This document shows, one piece after another, positions 15,079-22,039 of a DNA stretch of 53,873 nucleotides. Within the stretch, counting starts at the first letter, position 1. Every line of letters starts with the position of its first letter. Below the pieces are notes generated by a model. It worked only from the letters and a program-made list of their open reading frames with translations, was not told the origin of the DNA and searched no databases. Source of the DNA: a virus; the IMG/VR virus record IMGVR_UViG_3300017971_000342, positions 1-53,873 of that record; one strand, 5' to 3'. The translations under genes and the position numbers were made by a program.

Positions 15079-15381
15079 CTAGAACATCTTGCAGGCATGG
15101 CCGCCTGCGTCATCGTCTACAACTACGAACCACCCTTCCGGATCGGTAAGGGTGAACACCTTGACGTATCGGCCAGTAGAGCCGACCTCACCTGCGAAGC
15201 CGGATGCGAACAACACGTTGTCTGGTCGATATAGCTCATAGCTCACAGTCAATCCCGACGCTGCCCCTGCCGGTTGGTATACAAAGCCCCGTTTTACAGC
15301 ACCTGGGGCACTTGGTGGACTCCCGTCAAGTAGGTCGGCAAGGTCGGTCCGAAGGAGAGCTATCTCCTGGGACGCCTTCAC
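15079..15381 (-). CDS. Small virion protein, paralogue of the neighbouring gene
   Basis: 100 residues with a GTG start at 15,381 that overlaps the portal stop (TAGTG). N-terminal helix KASQEIALLRTDLADLLDG, a Pro-rich linker, then the beta domain FVYQPAGAASGLTVSYELY, VGSTGRYVKVFTLTDPEGW and VVVDDDAGGHACKMF. The beta domain is a duplicate of residues 1-75 of the next gene, and the helix matches the gene after that, so this is a domain-shuffling hub. Role unknown, probably structural. Confidence 0.62.
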   Translation of the reverse strand: MKASQEIALLRTDLADLLDGSPPSAPGAVKRGFVYQPAGAASGLTVSYELYRPDNVLFASGFAGEVGSTGRYVKVFTLTDPEGWFVVVDDDAGGHACKMF

Positions 15382-16835
15382 TATTCATCCTCGGTAGGTT
15401 CCTCGTCTCGATTCTGATCCTCATCGATGCCGGTGCCTTCCGGCTCCTCAGGCGCTTCGCTTTCGATCTCGGCCATCTCTTCCTCAAAGTCCATCTCGGT
15501 GAGATCCTTCTCTTGGAGCTTGGCGTGGATCGAACGCTTACTCAGCGGCAGGCCCAGCTGCTTGGCCGTCATCCACTTGACCATGGTGTCGCCGTCGATG
15601 GTGTCATCTGCGAAGTCAAGGTTTGGCGTAACCACAACCGCCTCCGGGTCAGCACCTATCCAGGTGGCGATCGTCCGCAGGATGGCCTGAAGCCCTTCGG
15701 CCCCTGCTCTGGCGATCTGGTTGAGAGATGCAGTGCGAGCCGACACTCTGATTCGCAACGCATCCCCGGACTCGCCTTCCTTACCGCGTGTGTCCAGCAG
15801 CTTGCCGCCGATTTCAGCGGCCTCAGCCTTGTCGTTCTCCATGCTCTTCCGCATCTCCGGAAGGCCCTTGCTCTGGACACCCACATACTTGGCGTCACCG
15901 TTGATCGGTAGGTTCACCACAGCGCCGGCACCGATGCGGGGATTCTCGCCGTCCCCACCCATCAGGACGAGGGTATCCTGACCCTGCATGAAGATCGCCT
16001 GTCTGTAGTCGGCGTCGCCCCTATACACGGTCATGGCAAGCTGAGCCAAGCCCAGAAGTGGCGGATCGTCGGGATCGGCGACGATGTCCTTGCTGTTGAT
16101 GATGACGAACGGGAGCTTGGTCAAAGTATTCCCGCCGATAGACGGGGTGATCATGACCTCCTCGCTGAACTCCATGGTGCCTTCCTCGCGGTAGACGCCC
16201 ATCTGGTAGGTGCCGGCAACTTGATTCTCATCAAGCTCACCAAGCACGAGGAGCCGGTATTTCTTGACCTGCTTCCAGTTGAAGTGGTTCACCCGTTCGA
16301 ACTCGCTCTCGTCCAGCACCACCATATTGAGCACCTGGTAGACGAGCTCGTCCCTACGGCCATCGTCCCAGTTCAGAATGTCCTGGGCCTTGTAGATGGC
16401 GATATAGGGCATGGTGCCGATAGGGCTGTCGTTGGCCACGTCGGCCAGTAGGCCAACCCGACCGGTCGTGAGCTGGTGCTCGTTGATCCGGCGGAGCAGC
16501 ATCTGGAGTGACTCGCCCTTGGTGGTAGCGCTTTCGCGGAGGGCTTCCATCTGCGGAGGCAACTCGATCGTGGCCTCCTTGTGGTGCATGATGCCGAGGA
16601 GGGCCTCAACCGCCTGTGCGACAAAGTCGGGGAACCGGGCGCGTGTCTTGTAGCCGACATAGGACTTGTAGCCGTCCTGACCGTTGTTGAGCCCATCCTC
16701 CTGCTGACCAGGTGTTGCTGGCAGGTAGAGCATGTTCTTGCTCTTTACCTTCCGCTCACCGGCATAGGCGTCGGACATCAAGGTCCAGTCGTCAAAGAAC
16801 TCACCGTATAGGGGATGCTTACCTGAGATGCTCAT
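15381..16835 (-). CDS. Portal protein (DUF4055 family)
   Basis: 484 residues, start 16,835 behind AAGGAGACCAC. Opening KHPLYGEFFDDWTLMSDAYAG, then GYKSYVGYKTRARFPDFVAQAVEALLGIM. The centre contains KLPFVIINSKDIVADPDDPPLLGLAQLAMTVYRGDADYRQ and FMQGQDTLVLMGGD in linear order; both are diagnostic of the DUF4055 portal group. The C-terminus is a strongly acidic tail (EEEMAEIESEAPEEPEG onward), as in several portals. The portal dodecamer forms the packaging and ejection channel. It lies directly after TerL. Confidence 0.92.
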   Translation of the reverse strand: MSISGKHPLYGEFFDDWTLMSDAYAGERKVKSKNMLYLPATPGQQEDGLNNGQDGYKSYVGYKTRARFPDFVAQAVEALLGIMHHKEATIELPPQMEALRESATTKGESLQMLLRRINEHQLTTGRVGLLADVANDSPIGTMPYIAIYKAQDILNWDDGRRDELVYQVLNMVVLDESEFERVNHFNWKQVKKYRLLVLGELDENQVAGTYQMGVYREEGTMEFSEEVMITPSIGGNTLTKLPFVIINSKDIVADPDDPPLLGLAQLAMTVYRGDADYRQAIFMQGQDTLVLMGGDGENPRIGAGAVVNLPINGDAKYVGVQSKGLPEMRKSMENDKAEAAEIGGKLLDTRGKEGESGDALRIRVSARTASLNQIARAGAEGLQAILRTIATWIGADPEAVVVTPNLDFADDTIDGDTMVKWMTAKQLGLPLSKRSIHAKLQEKDLTEMDFEEEMAEIESEAPEEPEGTGIDEDQNRDEEPTEDE

Positions 16836-16844
16836 GTGGTCTCC

Positions 16845-18368
16845 TTAGGACGGGACGCCTCGGCCGCGACCAGACTTCGGTCGCCACCCTGAGAACATGG
16901 TGCGATACCTGGCCTCGTCGGCGATATGGTCCTCGGTATCGGAGTTGACATCGTCGGGATCCTTGTCCAGATCGCGTGGTATCACCGGCACGGTTCGAAT
17001 GAACTGCCGGCAGGTGCTGAAGCAGAACAGCCCAGGAAACTCGCGTGGGCCTGGGACCTCTGGATTGGCAGCCAGGAACCGCTGCCGCATCAACGACCAT
17101 CCGGCCTTCCTCGTCCCGGGACGCTTGTCGGCAGCGACGAAACTGATCCGCCGTTTCTTGCCGTCCACGAACAGAGGAGCCATCATATTTGTCGCGATGC
17201 ATACGCCATTCTCGTTATTGAAGATGCTACCATCGGCTGGACCGGCCTTGCAACGCTCATGGATGCCCATAGCCAGTTCCCGTTCAATTATACCCTTGGC
17301 GATGTCCTTATCCACCATACGGACGCCCTCGTTCGGCTCTCCGTTCCAGCCATACCACTCACCGATACGGAACAGATCGCCCTTGACGGTGCTGGCAACC
17401 TTACCGTTCTTCAGCCGTACATCGGAGCCATCGCTCTCAGCCCACCACCCCACGGAGAACGGCGCTGAGGAGCCCCAGTCGAAGGACCGGTCTATCCGCC
17501 AGCTGTGAGGGATGTCGAAGGGTGGGACAACATGGCGATTCGCATTCCACACATCATCAAACATCCCACCTGCGACGATGTCCCAAGATCCGTCCAGCCA
17601 GGCAGCCAGCTGTGCCTTGTTCCCCTTGGCCGAGGCCTTGATCTTACCCTTGTAGTTCGGGTCGGCCGTCAAGAGGATCTTATTCTCATCAAGACATCCG
17701 TGAATGGCTATGCGGTCCGGGATCTCCGGGTCAGTGTCCTCGATCAGCGTACCAAGGATCTCCCCTGGAGGGACAGGTAGATCGTACCGCATCTTGACCC
17801 AGTTATGGCCAGGACCGTATGGGTTGGTGCTGGCTCGGACCTTTCGAGGCATACCTGGCTTCGTGGACCGGACACAGGAGAACATCTTGAGGAAGAATTT
17901 GGGGTCTGGCCAGGTCGTCAACTCTTCGAAGCACAGCCAGGGCCATTGCTTACCGTGATAGTTCCAGTAATCAGACTCCCTGGCTCCGTAGGAGAACGTC
18001 AGCGTCTCGCCGGTTGGCCAGGTCCAGACATGGCTTGAGCTGTTGTACTTGATCCCAGGGAAGATTGCAGGGAACCACTTGTTGGACTTGACTATGACGT
18101 CGGAGAGCTGAGGAAAGGTCTGACGGAACAGGATGCCACGCCACTCGGCCCCGAAGCCCTGGCCACAGTGCTGAGCGAAGTCCATGAGCAGCGCGTCTGT
18201 CTTACCAGGTCCACGTGTCCCTTCGTAGAGGACCTCCTCAATGGGGCACTGTAGGAAGATCTCTTGGCTACCTGGCTGCGGGCACCATGTGGCTTGGTGG
18301 CCGTCACCGTAGAAGGGCTTGAGCTCCCCTTCCTCCACTCGCCAGTCGACCGTGAGTATCTCACTCAT
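16845..18368 (-). CDS. terL: Terminase large subunit
   Basis: 507 residues, start overlapping the TerS stop (ATGA at 18,365-18,368). ATPase domain: Walker A at YEGTRGPGKTDALL (about residues 48-60), adenine-side GILFRQTFPQLSDV, and Walker B at WLCFEEL (about residue 145). Nuclease domain: first acidic residue in RIDRSFDWGSSAPFS (about 285-300), second in KAGPADGSIF, and late acidic cluster in DTEDHIADEARY. It packages DNA through the portal and cuts concatemers. All key residues appear intact. Confidence 0.95.
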   Translation of the reverse strand: MSEILTVDWRVEEGELKPFYGDGHQATWCPQPGSQEIFLQCPIEEVLYEGTRGPGKTDALLMDFAQHCGQGFGAEWRGILFRQTFPQLSDVIVKSNKWFPAIFPGIKYNSSSHVWTWPTGETLTFSYGARESDYWNYHGKQWPWLCFEELTTWPDPKFFLKMFSCVRSTKPGMPRKVRASTNPYGPGHNWVKMRYDLPVPPGEILGTLIEDTDPEIPDRIAIHGCLDENKILLTADPNYKGKIKASAKGNKAQLAAWLDGSWDIVAGGMFDDVWNANRHVVPPFDIPHSWRIDRSFDWGSSAPFSVGWWAESDGSDVRLKNGKVASTVKGDLFRIGEWYGWNGEPNEGVRMVDKDIAKGIIERELAMGIHERCKAGPADGSIFNNENGVCIATNMMAPLFVDGKKRRISFVAADKRPGTRKAGWSLMRQRFLAANPEVPGPREFPGLFCFSTCRQFIRTVPVIPRDLDKDPDDVNSDTEDHIADEARYRTMFSGWRPKSGRGRGVPS

Positions 18369-18943
18369 GATGTGGTCCCGTGCTCACTTGACGTCACTTG
18401 CTTCCGGTGCTTCAGCCCCTCCTTGTAGGCGTCAACGTCGGTTGTCGGCGCTGCCGGGATAAGGAGCACTCCACCTGTCACGTTATGATCCACCTGCGAC
18501 TTGTCCCTGTACTCCGGGCAGTGTCGCTTGGCCTGTAGCTCTAGGAGCCGGTCGCTGAACTTCTGGACATGGCCCACGCATTCTCCCTTGAAGAACACCG
18601 GCTCCATCCAACCGTCAACGGCTCGATCGTGAATCACGTGCGAGATCTTCTGGCGGTAGAACTCATGGGCCATCTCCACCAAGTCCTCTATCTCCTGCCA
18701 CTCCTTCCGTAGTTTCGCGAAGTGGGGAAAGCTCAGGCCGTGGGCGTGGCAGGCCCTGTACATGACTCCTGTGTTGCAGATCTCGTTGAGCACATCGCAC
18801 AGCGCCTCAGCCTTCCACTTCTTCCGAGACCCACATCGGGAGATGAACGCTTCCTTCGGGACAAAGGTTTTGATAGAGGCCGCGTCAAAAGGTTCAATCC
18901 TTGATTCCGGTGTAGGTCTGGTTGTAATTTGCGATTCGCTCAT
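18365..18943 (-). CDS. Terminase small subunit
   Basis: 192 residues from ATG 18,943. Upstream in-frame codons up to 19,102 lie in promoter DNA and are rejected. The helical core contains KKWKAEALCDVLNEICNTGVMYRACHAHGLSFPHFAKLRKEW, a helix-turn-helix arrangement, followed by LVEMAHEFYRQKISHVIHDRAVDGW and LLELQAKRHCPEYRDK. This is the standard terS layout: HTH, central oligomerisation helices, basic C-terminus. It directly precedes terL. The ATG is only 6 bases from the -10 element and lacks a clear ribosome site. Confidence 0.85.
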   Translation of the reverse strand: MSESQITTRPTPESRIEPFDAASIKTFVPKEAFISRCGSRKKWKAEALCDVLNEICNTGVMYRACHAHGLSFPHFAKLRKEWQEIEDLVEMAHEFYRQKISHVIHDRAVDGWMEPVFFKGECVGHVQKFSDRLLELQAKRHCPEYRDKSQVDHNVTGGVLLIPAAPTTDVDAYKEGLKHRKQVTSSEHGTTS

Positions 18944-18949
18944 GCTTCT

Positions 18950-18978
18950 ATCATAGTCGACCTGTGGCCCAGAGGCAA
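18950..18978 (-). promoter_or_regulatory. Late promoter before terS
   Basis: -35 TTGCCT (18,973-18,978), 17-base spacer, -10 TATGAT (18,950-18,955). Transcription would begin at or next to the terS ATG at 18,943, implying a leaderless mRNA. It shares TTGCC and the -10 context with the promoters before scaffold and capsid. Confidence 0.68.
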
Positions 18979-19075
18979 GTTTCTGGATGCTGAGGGCTGG
19001 GACAGCGGACGTGGTGGAGGTCTCCATCGCCCAGAGGACCAGACTCTGTGACGAGCCAACGACCGATAACCATTC

Positions 19076-19340
19076 GACTCTACCTTCGCAAGGTAGAGTC
19101 AAGGTAGAGTCGCACGTAAATCCTTTATCGACAAGGTCAGACTCTACGTACTCTACCTACTCTACCTTGAAAGAGAGAATAAGGTATCGAGCTCCCATTC
19201 CAGAGTCTCTGGGCTGTGGCCTGTGCAACTGGGAACAAGGTAGAGTCAGTAGAGTCGGTAGAGTCTGCTCACTCCACCACTAGAGTTACGTGCGACTCTA
19301 CCTTCAGCCAAGGTAGAGTCGACTCCGCAACGTAGAGTTG
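19076..19340. repeat. GTAGAGTC iteron array with perfect inverted repeats (left copy)
   Basis: Nine exact copies of GTAGAGTC or its complement in 265 bp, plus degenerate ones. Two pairs form perfect 11-bp inverted repeats (GACTCTACCTT / AAGGTAGAGTC): 19,076-19,100 with a 3-base centre, and about 19,286-19,312 with a 5-base centre. Others are tandem, spaced about 9-11 bp. The array contains no gene. It lies between the terS promoter and the early-operon terminator. Two segments of 44 and 53 bp are identical to the copy at 53,634. Confidence 0.85.
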
Positions 19341-19350
19341 CATTCCGACT

Positions 19351-19455
19351 GTCTGTAGGGAATACATCTATCTGTAGGGAATATAAGGAAGTGGATGATT
19401 ATACTAGATGTAACGTCTATAACGATTATCAATTGTAACGATTATAACGTCTACA
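19351..19455. repeat. AT-rich block with TCTGTAGGGAATA and TAACG repeats (possible unwinding element)
   Basis: Two direct repeats of TCTGTAGGGAATA (19,352 and 19,371) are followed by four TAACG repeats: TAACGTCTA, TAACGATTAT, TAACGATTAT, TAACGTCTA (19,411-19,453), symmetric around CAATTG. The stretch is markedly AT-rich against a GC-rich genome. Iterons beside an AT-rich element are the usual plan of a replication origin. No gene is present. Confidence 0.55.
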
Positions 19456-19473
19456 CTGATGGCAAAGATAAAA

Positions 19474-19498
19474 GCCCTGCGGGCTCGGACCGCAGGGC
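19474..19498 (-). terminator. Rho-independent terminator at the end of the early operon
   Basis: On the minus strand GCCCTGCGG and CCGCAGGGC form a 9-bp perfect stem with a 7-base loop, followed by TTTTATCTTT. It lies 57 bases after the stop of the last leftward early gene and would insulate the origin-like region and terS promoter from early transcription. Confidence 0.85.
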
Positions 19499-19555
19499 CT
19501 GGTTGTGTCACTGAACCACCAGCTGACAGCGACACGTTGCGAAGCTCCTTATTGT

Positions 19556-20227
19556 CTAGGTCTTGGCCACACGGACCGCGATCTTGGTGTCGTCGTCAGT
19601 GGCAGAGGAGAGCGCGGCCTTCAACGCCGTGGCTATCGCGTCGTCTTTCTTGGCGCCGTCAGCCTCCACTGTCTGGTGTGCCGTCATGAACGTCTGGACT
19701 CCCTTCACCACCTGTATGAACTGCCGATCCTTCTCGGTGACCTTGCCCTTCACCGCAGCGACGGCCTCTTCCATCTGTGACCCAGAGACATCTCCTGGCT
19801 TGGACATGAAGAGCTTGCCGATCACTGTGCCGGCTCCGCCCATCCCGAAGGCAGCGCCCAGGGTGGTCAATAGGCCTCCAGGAGCGAAGAGGGCTTTACC
19901 TCGGGACTCTCCCACGTCGACATCCGCAGATATCGTATCCGTCAGGAGGGCCCACTCGAGATTCTCGTCGTCTACCATCTGTTGCAGCTCATGCATGTTC
20001 TTCCTGTGTGCTTTCGGTAGGGCTTCTTTGAGCTGCTTGGCCTTGTAGAGGGATTCATAGCCGTCGAGCGAACCTGGCTCGACGACACCTGCTTTCTCCA
20101 CGTAGGCGATGCCCTGCTTGTTGACCGTCGTCGGCGTCACATACTCGTACAGCGCGGCACACCCAACGGAGGCAATGCCCAACGCCACACAGAGCAGAAA
20201 CACCATCGTCACGATGACTTTTCGCAT
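19556..20227 (-). CDS. Putative lipoprotein with glycine-zipper segment
   Basis: 223 residues from ATG 20,227 behind GGAGCCGAC. The N-terminus is a lipoprotein-type signal: MRKVIVTMVFLLCVALGIASVGCA, with Cys after VG as a plausible lipobox. After a helical middle there is a second hydrophobic Gly-rich stretch (GGLLTTLGAAFGMGGAGTVIG, about residues 120-140). The C-terminus is helical and charged. Last gene of the early operon, ending just before the terminator. It could act on the envelope, e.g. superinfection exclusion or lysis timing; no family is recognised. Confidence 0.7.
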   Translation of the reverse strand: MRKVIVTMVFLLCVALGIASVGCAALYEYVTPTTVNKQGIAYVEKAGVVEPGSLDGYESLYKAKQLKEALPKAHRKNMHELQQMVDDENLEWALLTDTISADVDVGESRGKALFAPGGLLTTLGAAFGMGGAGTVIGKLFMSKPGDVSGSQMEEAVAAVKGKVTEKDRQFIQVVKGVQTFMTAHQTVEADGAKKDDAIATALKAALSSATDDDTKIAVRVAKT

Positions 20228-20238
20228 GTCGGCTCCTT

Positions 20239-20523
20239 TCAAACGTCGTTACGTTTCTGTCTCCAATAGTGTAGACACCGGACCACTTCCCGGCGATCTA
20301 CCTCAACTGCACCGAGGGCGATAGCCTGCCGGCGCTTGCTCTCTGTAAGGTCGTAGTGCGGGAGTCCAGTCGGCTTCCACTGAAACCAGGACCGTCGCAG
20401 CCGGAGCCGCAACGCGAAGCTGTGTAGGTCGTCCAGGTCGCCGTCCGTGAGCATGTGGCATGCCTTTGACCACCGCCACACCCCGGTCGGAATGCACGGC
20501 ACCAACGCATCAACGTAGATCAT
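20239..20523 (-). CDS. DUF4031 family protein
   Basis: 94 residues from ATG 20,523, overlapping the upstream gene by 14 bases. A longer frame start at 20,580 is rejected. The pattern IYVDALVPCIPTGV, KACHMLTDGDLDDLHSFALRL, RRSWFQWKPTGLPHYDLTESKR and ALGAVEVDRRE matches DUF4031, a small family common in phages and bacteria (YVDxA, DDLHxFA, WFQ, HYD-x-KR). Its biochemical role is not known. Confidence 0.82.
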   Translation of the reverse strand: MIYVDALVPCIPTGVWRWSKACHMLTDGDLDDLHSFALRLRLRRSWFQWKPTGLPHYDLTESKRRQAIALGAVEVDRREVVRCLHYWRQKRNDV

Positions 20524-20806
20524 AGCGTTCCCGATCCTCATACATCTGCCGGATGTAGTCGTAGCTGAGGGCACCGCCACACTTCTTGTGCCACAGACAT
20601 GCGGCCTTGGCGACGCGTTCCCGTTCGACAGGTGACTTTGTGAACCACCAGATGGCAGCCTCCAGTATGCCGTGCTCCTTGTAGTTCCAGACCGATCGCC
20701 ACCTCATCTTACCAAAGCCGACCCACTTGTCTTTGAACTGATGCTCCCCGCAGCGCCGGCAGAACCGTTCGTGGCCGCAGGTGTAGATCCATCGGTGTAG
20801 GTGCAT
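20510..20806 (-). CDS. Hypothetical Cys/His-rich protein
   Basis: 98 residues, start 20,806 just before the upstream stop. Contains CGHERFCRRCGEHQF near the N-terminus and CLWHKKCGG later, so one or two metal sites are likely, with an aromatic helix (WNYKEHGILEAAIWWF) between them. Not recognised. Short early gene in a run of Cys-rich proteins. Confidence 0.6.
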   Translation of the reverse strand: MHLHRWIYTCGHERFCRRCGEHQFKDKWVGFGKMRWRSVWNYKEHGILEAAIWWFTKSPVERERVAKAACLWHKKCGGALSYDYIRQMYEDRERYDLR

Positions 20807-20808
20807 GG

Positions 20809-21072
20809 TCAGCTCCTATGTAGGAGGTTCGCAGAGACGCCGGCAGGGATGTCCACCTTCCGCTGCCGAACCGATACCTCGCCCCATAGAACGCGGACGA
20901 TTGGAGCGATGATGTAGACGTCTCCCGGCTCTGACAGTAGCTCCTGACGCACATGCTGCTCGGCCTCCTCCTGGCTGTCAAAGAGCCGAACGAACTCGAT
21001 GGCCAACTCACCGATCATCGAGTTGCGGAGCAGTGCTACCTGTCCGTCTTTTGGTTTCCTTGGTACCCTCAT
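20809..21072 (-). CDS. Hypothetical phage protein
   Basis: 87 residues, start ATG 21,072 overlapping the upstream stop (ATGA). A basic N-terminus (MRVPRKPKDGQ) is followed by a helix FDSQEEAEQHVRQELLSEPGDVY and a strand-turn YIIAPIVRVLWGEVSVRQRKV. Looks like a small alpha/beta domain. Function unknown. Confidence 0.62.
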   Translation of the reverse strand: MRVPRKPKDGQVALLRNSMIGELAIEFVRLFDSQEEAEQHVRQELLSEPGDVYIIAPIVRVLWGEVSVRQRKVDIPAGVSANLLHRS

Positions 21073-21290
21073 CTCTTCGGCTCCCACAAATCGTCACGGC
21101 CATGGGTGCAGTCAGAGCAGGGATACATGTCAGCGGCCTCTCGGCTATGCTTACAGCTGACGCACGACTGCCTCTCCCAGCCCTCTTCGAAGGCAATGCC
21201 GCCTTCGTCGGCGTGTACAACGGTAGCACGCAGAGCCGCGCGGCCTGGTGCTGTTATCTGGATTTGATCGCCCTTCTGGAACTCTGACAT
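21069..21290 (-). CDS. Hypothetical zinc-binding protein
   Basis: 73 residues, overlapping the upstream gene by 37 bases. The first half is a small beta-barrel pattern (QKGDQIQITAPGRAALRATVV) and the second half carries two CxxC pairs (CVSCKH, CSDCTHG). Function unknown; one of several early zinc-ribbon proteins. Confidence 0.6.
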   Translation of the reverse strand: MSEFQKGDQIQITAPGRAALRATVVHADEGGIAFEEGWERQSCVSCKHSREAADMYPCSDCTHGRDDLWEPKR

Positions 21291-21451
21291 CTCTCATGCC
21301 TCCTCAGTAGTTTACGGGCAGCGGCGATCTCCTTCTCACACATGTCACCGCCCTCAGTAAATCGACCATCATCGTCACCCTCTACGATCTTCCGCAGCAG
21401 CGACAGCGCCTGCTCCTTGACGCGGTCACGCTGTCTTAGCACCTTGCTCAT
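21254..21451 (-). CDS. Hypothetical helical protein
   Basis: 65 residues from ATG 21,451, coupled to the upstream stop by ATGA. Very basic, helical: SKVLRQRDRVKEQALSLLRKIVE and EKEIAAARKLLRRHE. A nucleic-acid-binding or helix-bundle role is possible; nothing more specific is visible. Confidence 0.55.
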   Translation of the reverse strand: MSKVLRQRDRVKEQALSLLRKIVEGDDDGRFTEGGDMCEKEIAAARKLLRRHERCQSSRRAIKSR

Positions 21452-21657
21452 AAGATCTCTTCTCCCCATGCCCTGAACCGGCGAGCAACCCACTTCTCTA
21501 CCATGCCGACGGCGTGACAGAGTCGACACTCGTCGTCGTCGTCACCTTCGACGCCCTCTCCCTTGCAGCAGGGACAAACCACACCGCTGAGGAGTAGCAT
21601 GGTCGTGTCATACTTCCGCCGATCCACAGGTCTGTATGTGTCACCCTTGCCATTCAT
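21448..21657 (-). CDS. DnaJ-type zinc-finger-like microprotein
   Basis: 69 residues, start 21,657 behind AGGAGGACAAGAG. Opens MNGKGDTYRPVDRRKYD, a common start of small phage proteins. Then CPCCKGEGVEGDDDDECRLCHAVG gives two CxxC(x)GxG-like knuckles as in DnaJ zinc fingers. The C-terminus is a helix (EKWVARRFRAWGEEIL). Function unknown. Confidence 0.65.
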   Translation of the reverse strand: MNGKGDTYRPVDRRKYDTTMLLLSGVVCPCCKGEGVEGDDDDECRLCHAVGMVEKWVARRFRAWGEEIL

Positions 21658-21833
21658 CTCTTGTCCTCCTCGCTGCCGCCATTTTCAACCGGATCGCCAT
21701 CCGCCGCAACATGAACACCGCCCTCAGCTTCTGGACCGGCGTCATCTGGCGGTGGATCGCCAGCTGCCTGGGCCGACGCCTTCTCCCGGAGGCCTACCCA
21801 CGAAGCTGCCTCAGCGTACCAGTCTCTCCACAA
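21654..21833 (-). CDS. Putative acidic protein, TTG start
   Basis: 59 residues if started at TTG 21,833. The frame has no ATG but reads as protein: helix WRDWYAEAASWVGLREKASAQAA, then Pro/Asp/Glu/Gly-rich tail ending GGSEEDKR. Its TGA overlaps the next ATG (ATGA at 21,654-21,657), as at most junctions here. It fills what would otherwise be an empty 140-bp gap in a region with no other gaps. The start is uncertain and the 5' part overlaps the upstream gene by 40 bases. Confidence 0.42.
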   Translation of the reverse strand: MWRDWYAEAASWVGLREKASAQAAGDPPPDDAGPEAEGGVHVAADGDPVENGGSEEDKR

Positions 21834-22039
21834 CGGGAGCAGTAGTAAATCGCCCTGATAAAGTCAGGGTCATCGATGTGCGTGCCCAACGGGCCATGCC
21901 CGAAGAGCCAGCAGACGAAGCTCGGCCACAGCCTGGGTTTCCATACATCGCCGAGACCCATACCACAGAAGGAGCATCGGCGCCAGAACCTGACGCTGAC
22001 GCGGTATCGACAGTTGTTGCATGATTTACTCGTAGTCAC
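21794..22039 (-). CDS. Zinc-ribbon protein (DUF1660-like)
   Basis: 81 residues, GTG start at 22,039 overlapping the ligase 3' end by 14 bases. Two zinc pairs: CNNCRYR with CSFCGMG in the N-terminal part, and CSRCGETG near the C-terminus. The segment CWLFGHGPLGTHIDDPDF to YYCSRCG resembles small prophage proteins of the DUF1660 type. Function unknown. Confidence 0.6.
   Translation of the reverse strand: MTTSKSCNNCRYRVSVRFWRRCSFCGMGLGDVWKPRLWPSFVCWLFGHGPLGTHIDDPDFIRAIYYCSRCGETGTLRQLRG

Noticed and set aside
19076-19340. CRISPR-like array
   Set aside because: Repeat unit is only 8-11 bp, occurs in both orientations and at irregular spacing; no 25-40 bp repeat/spacer pattern and no cas genes.
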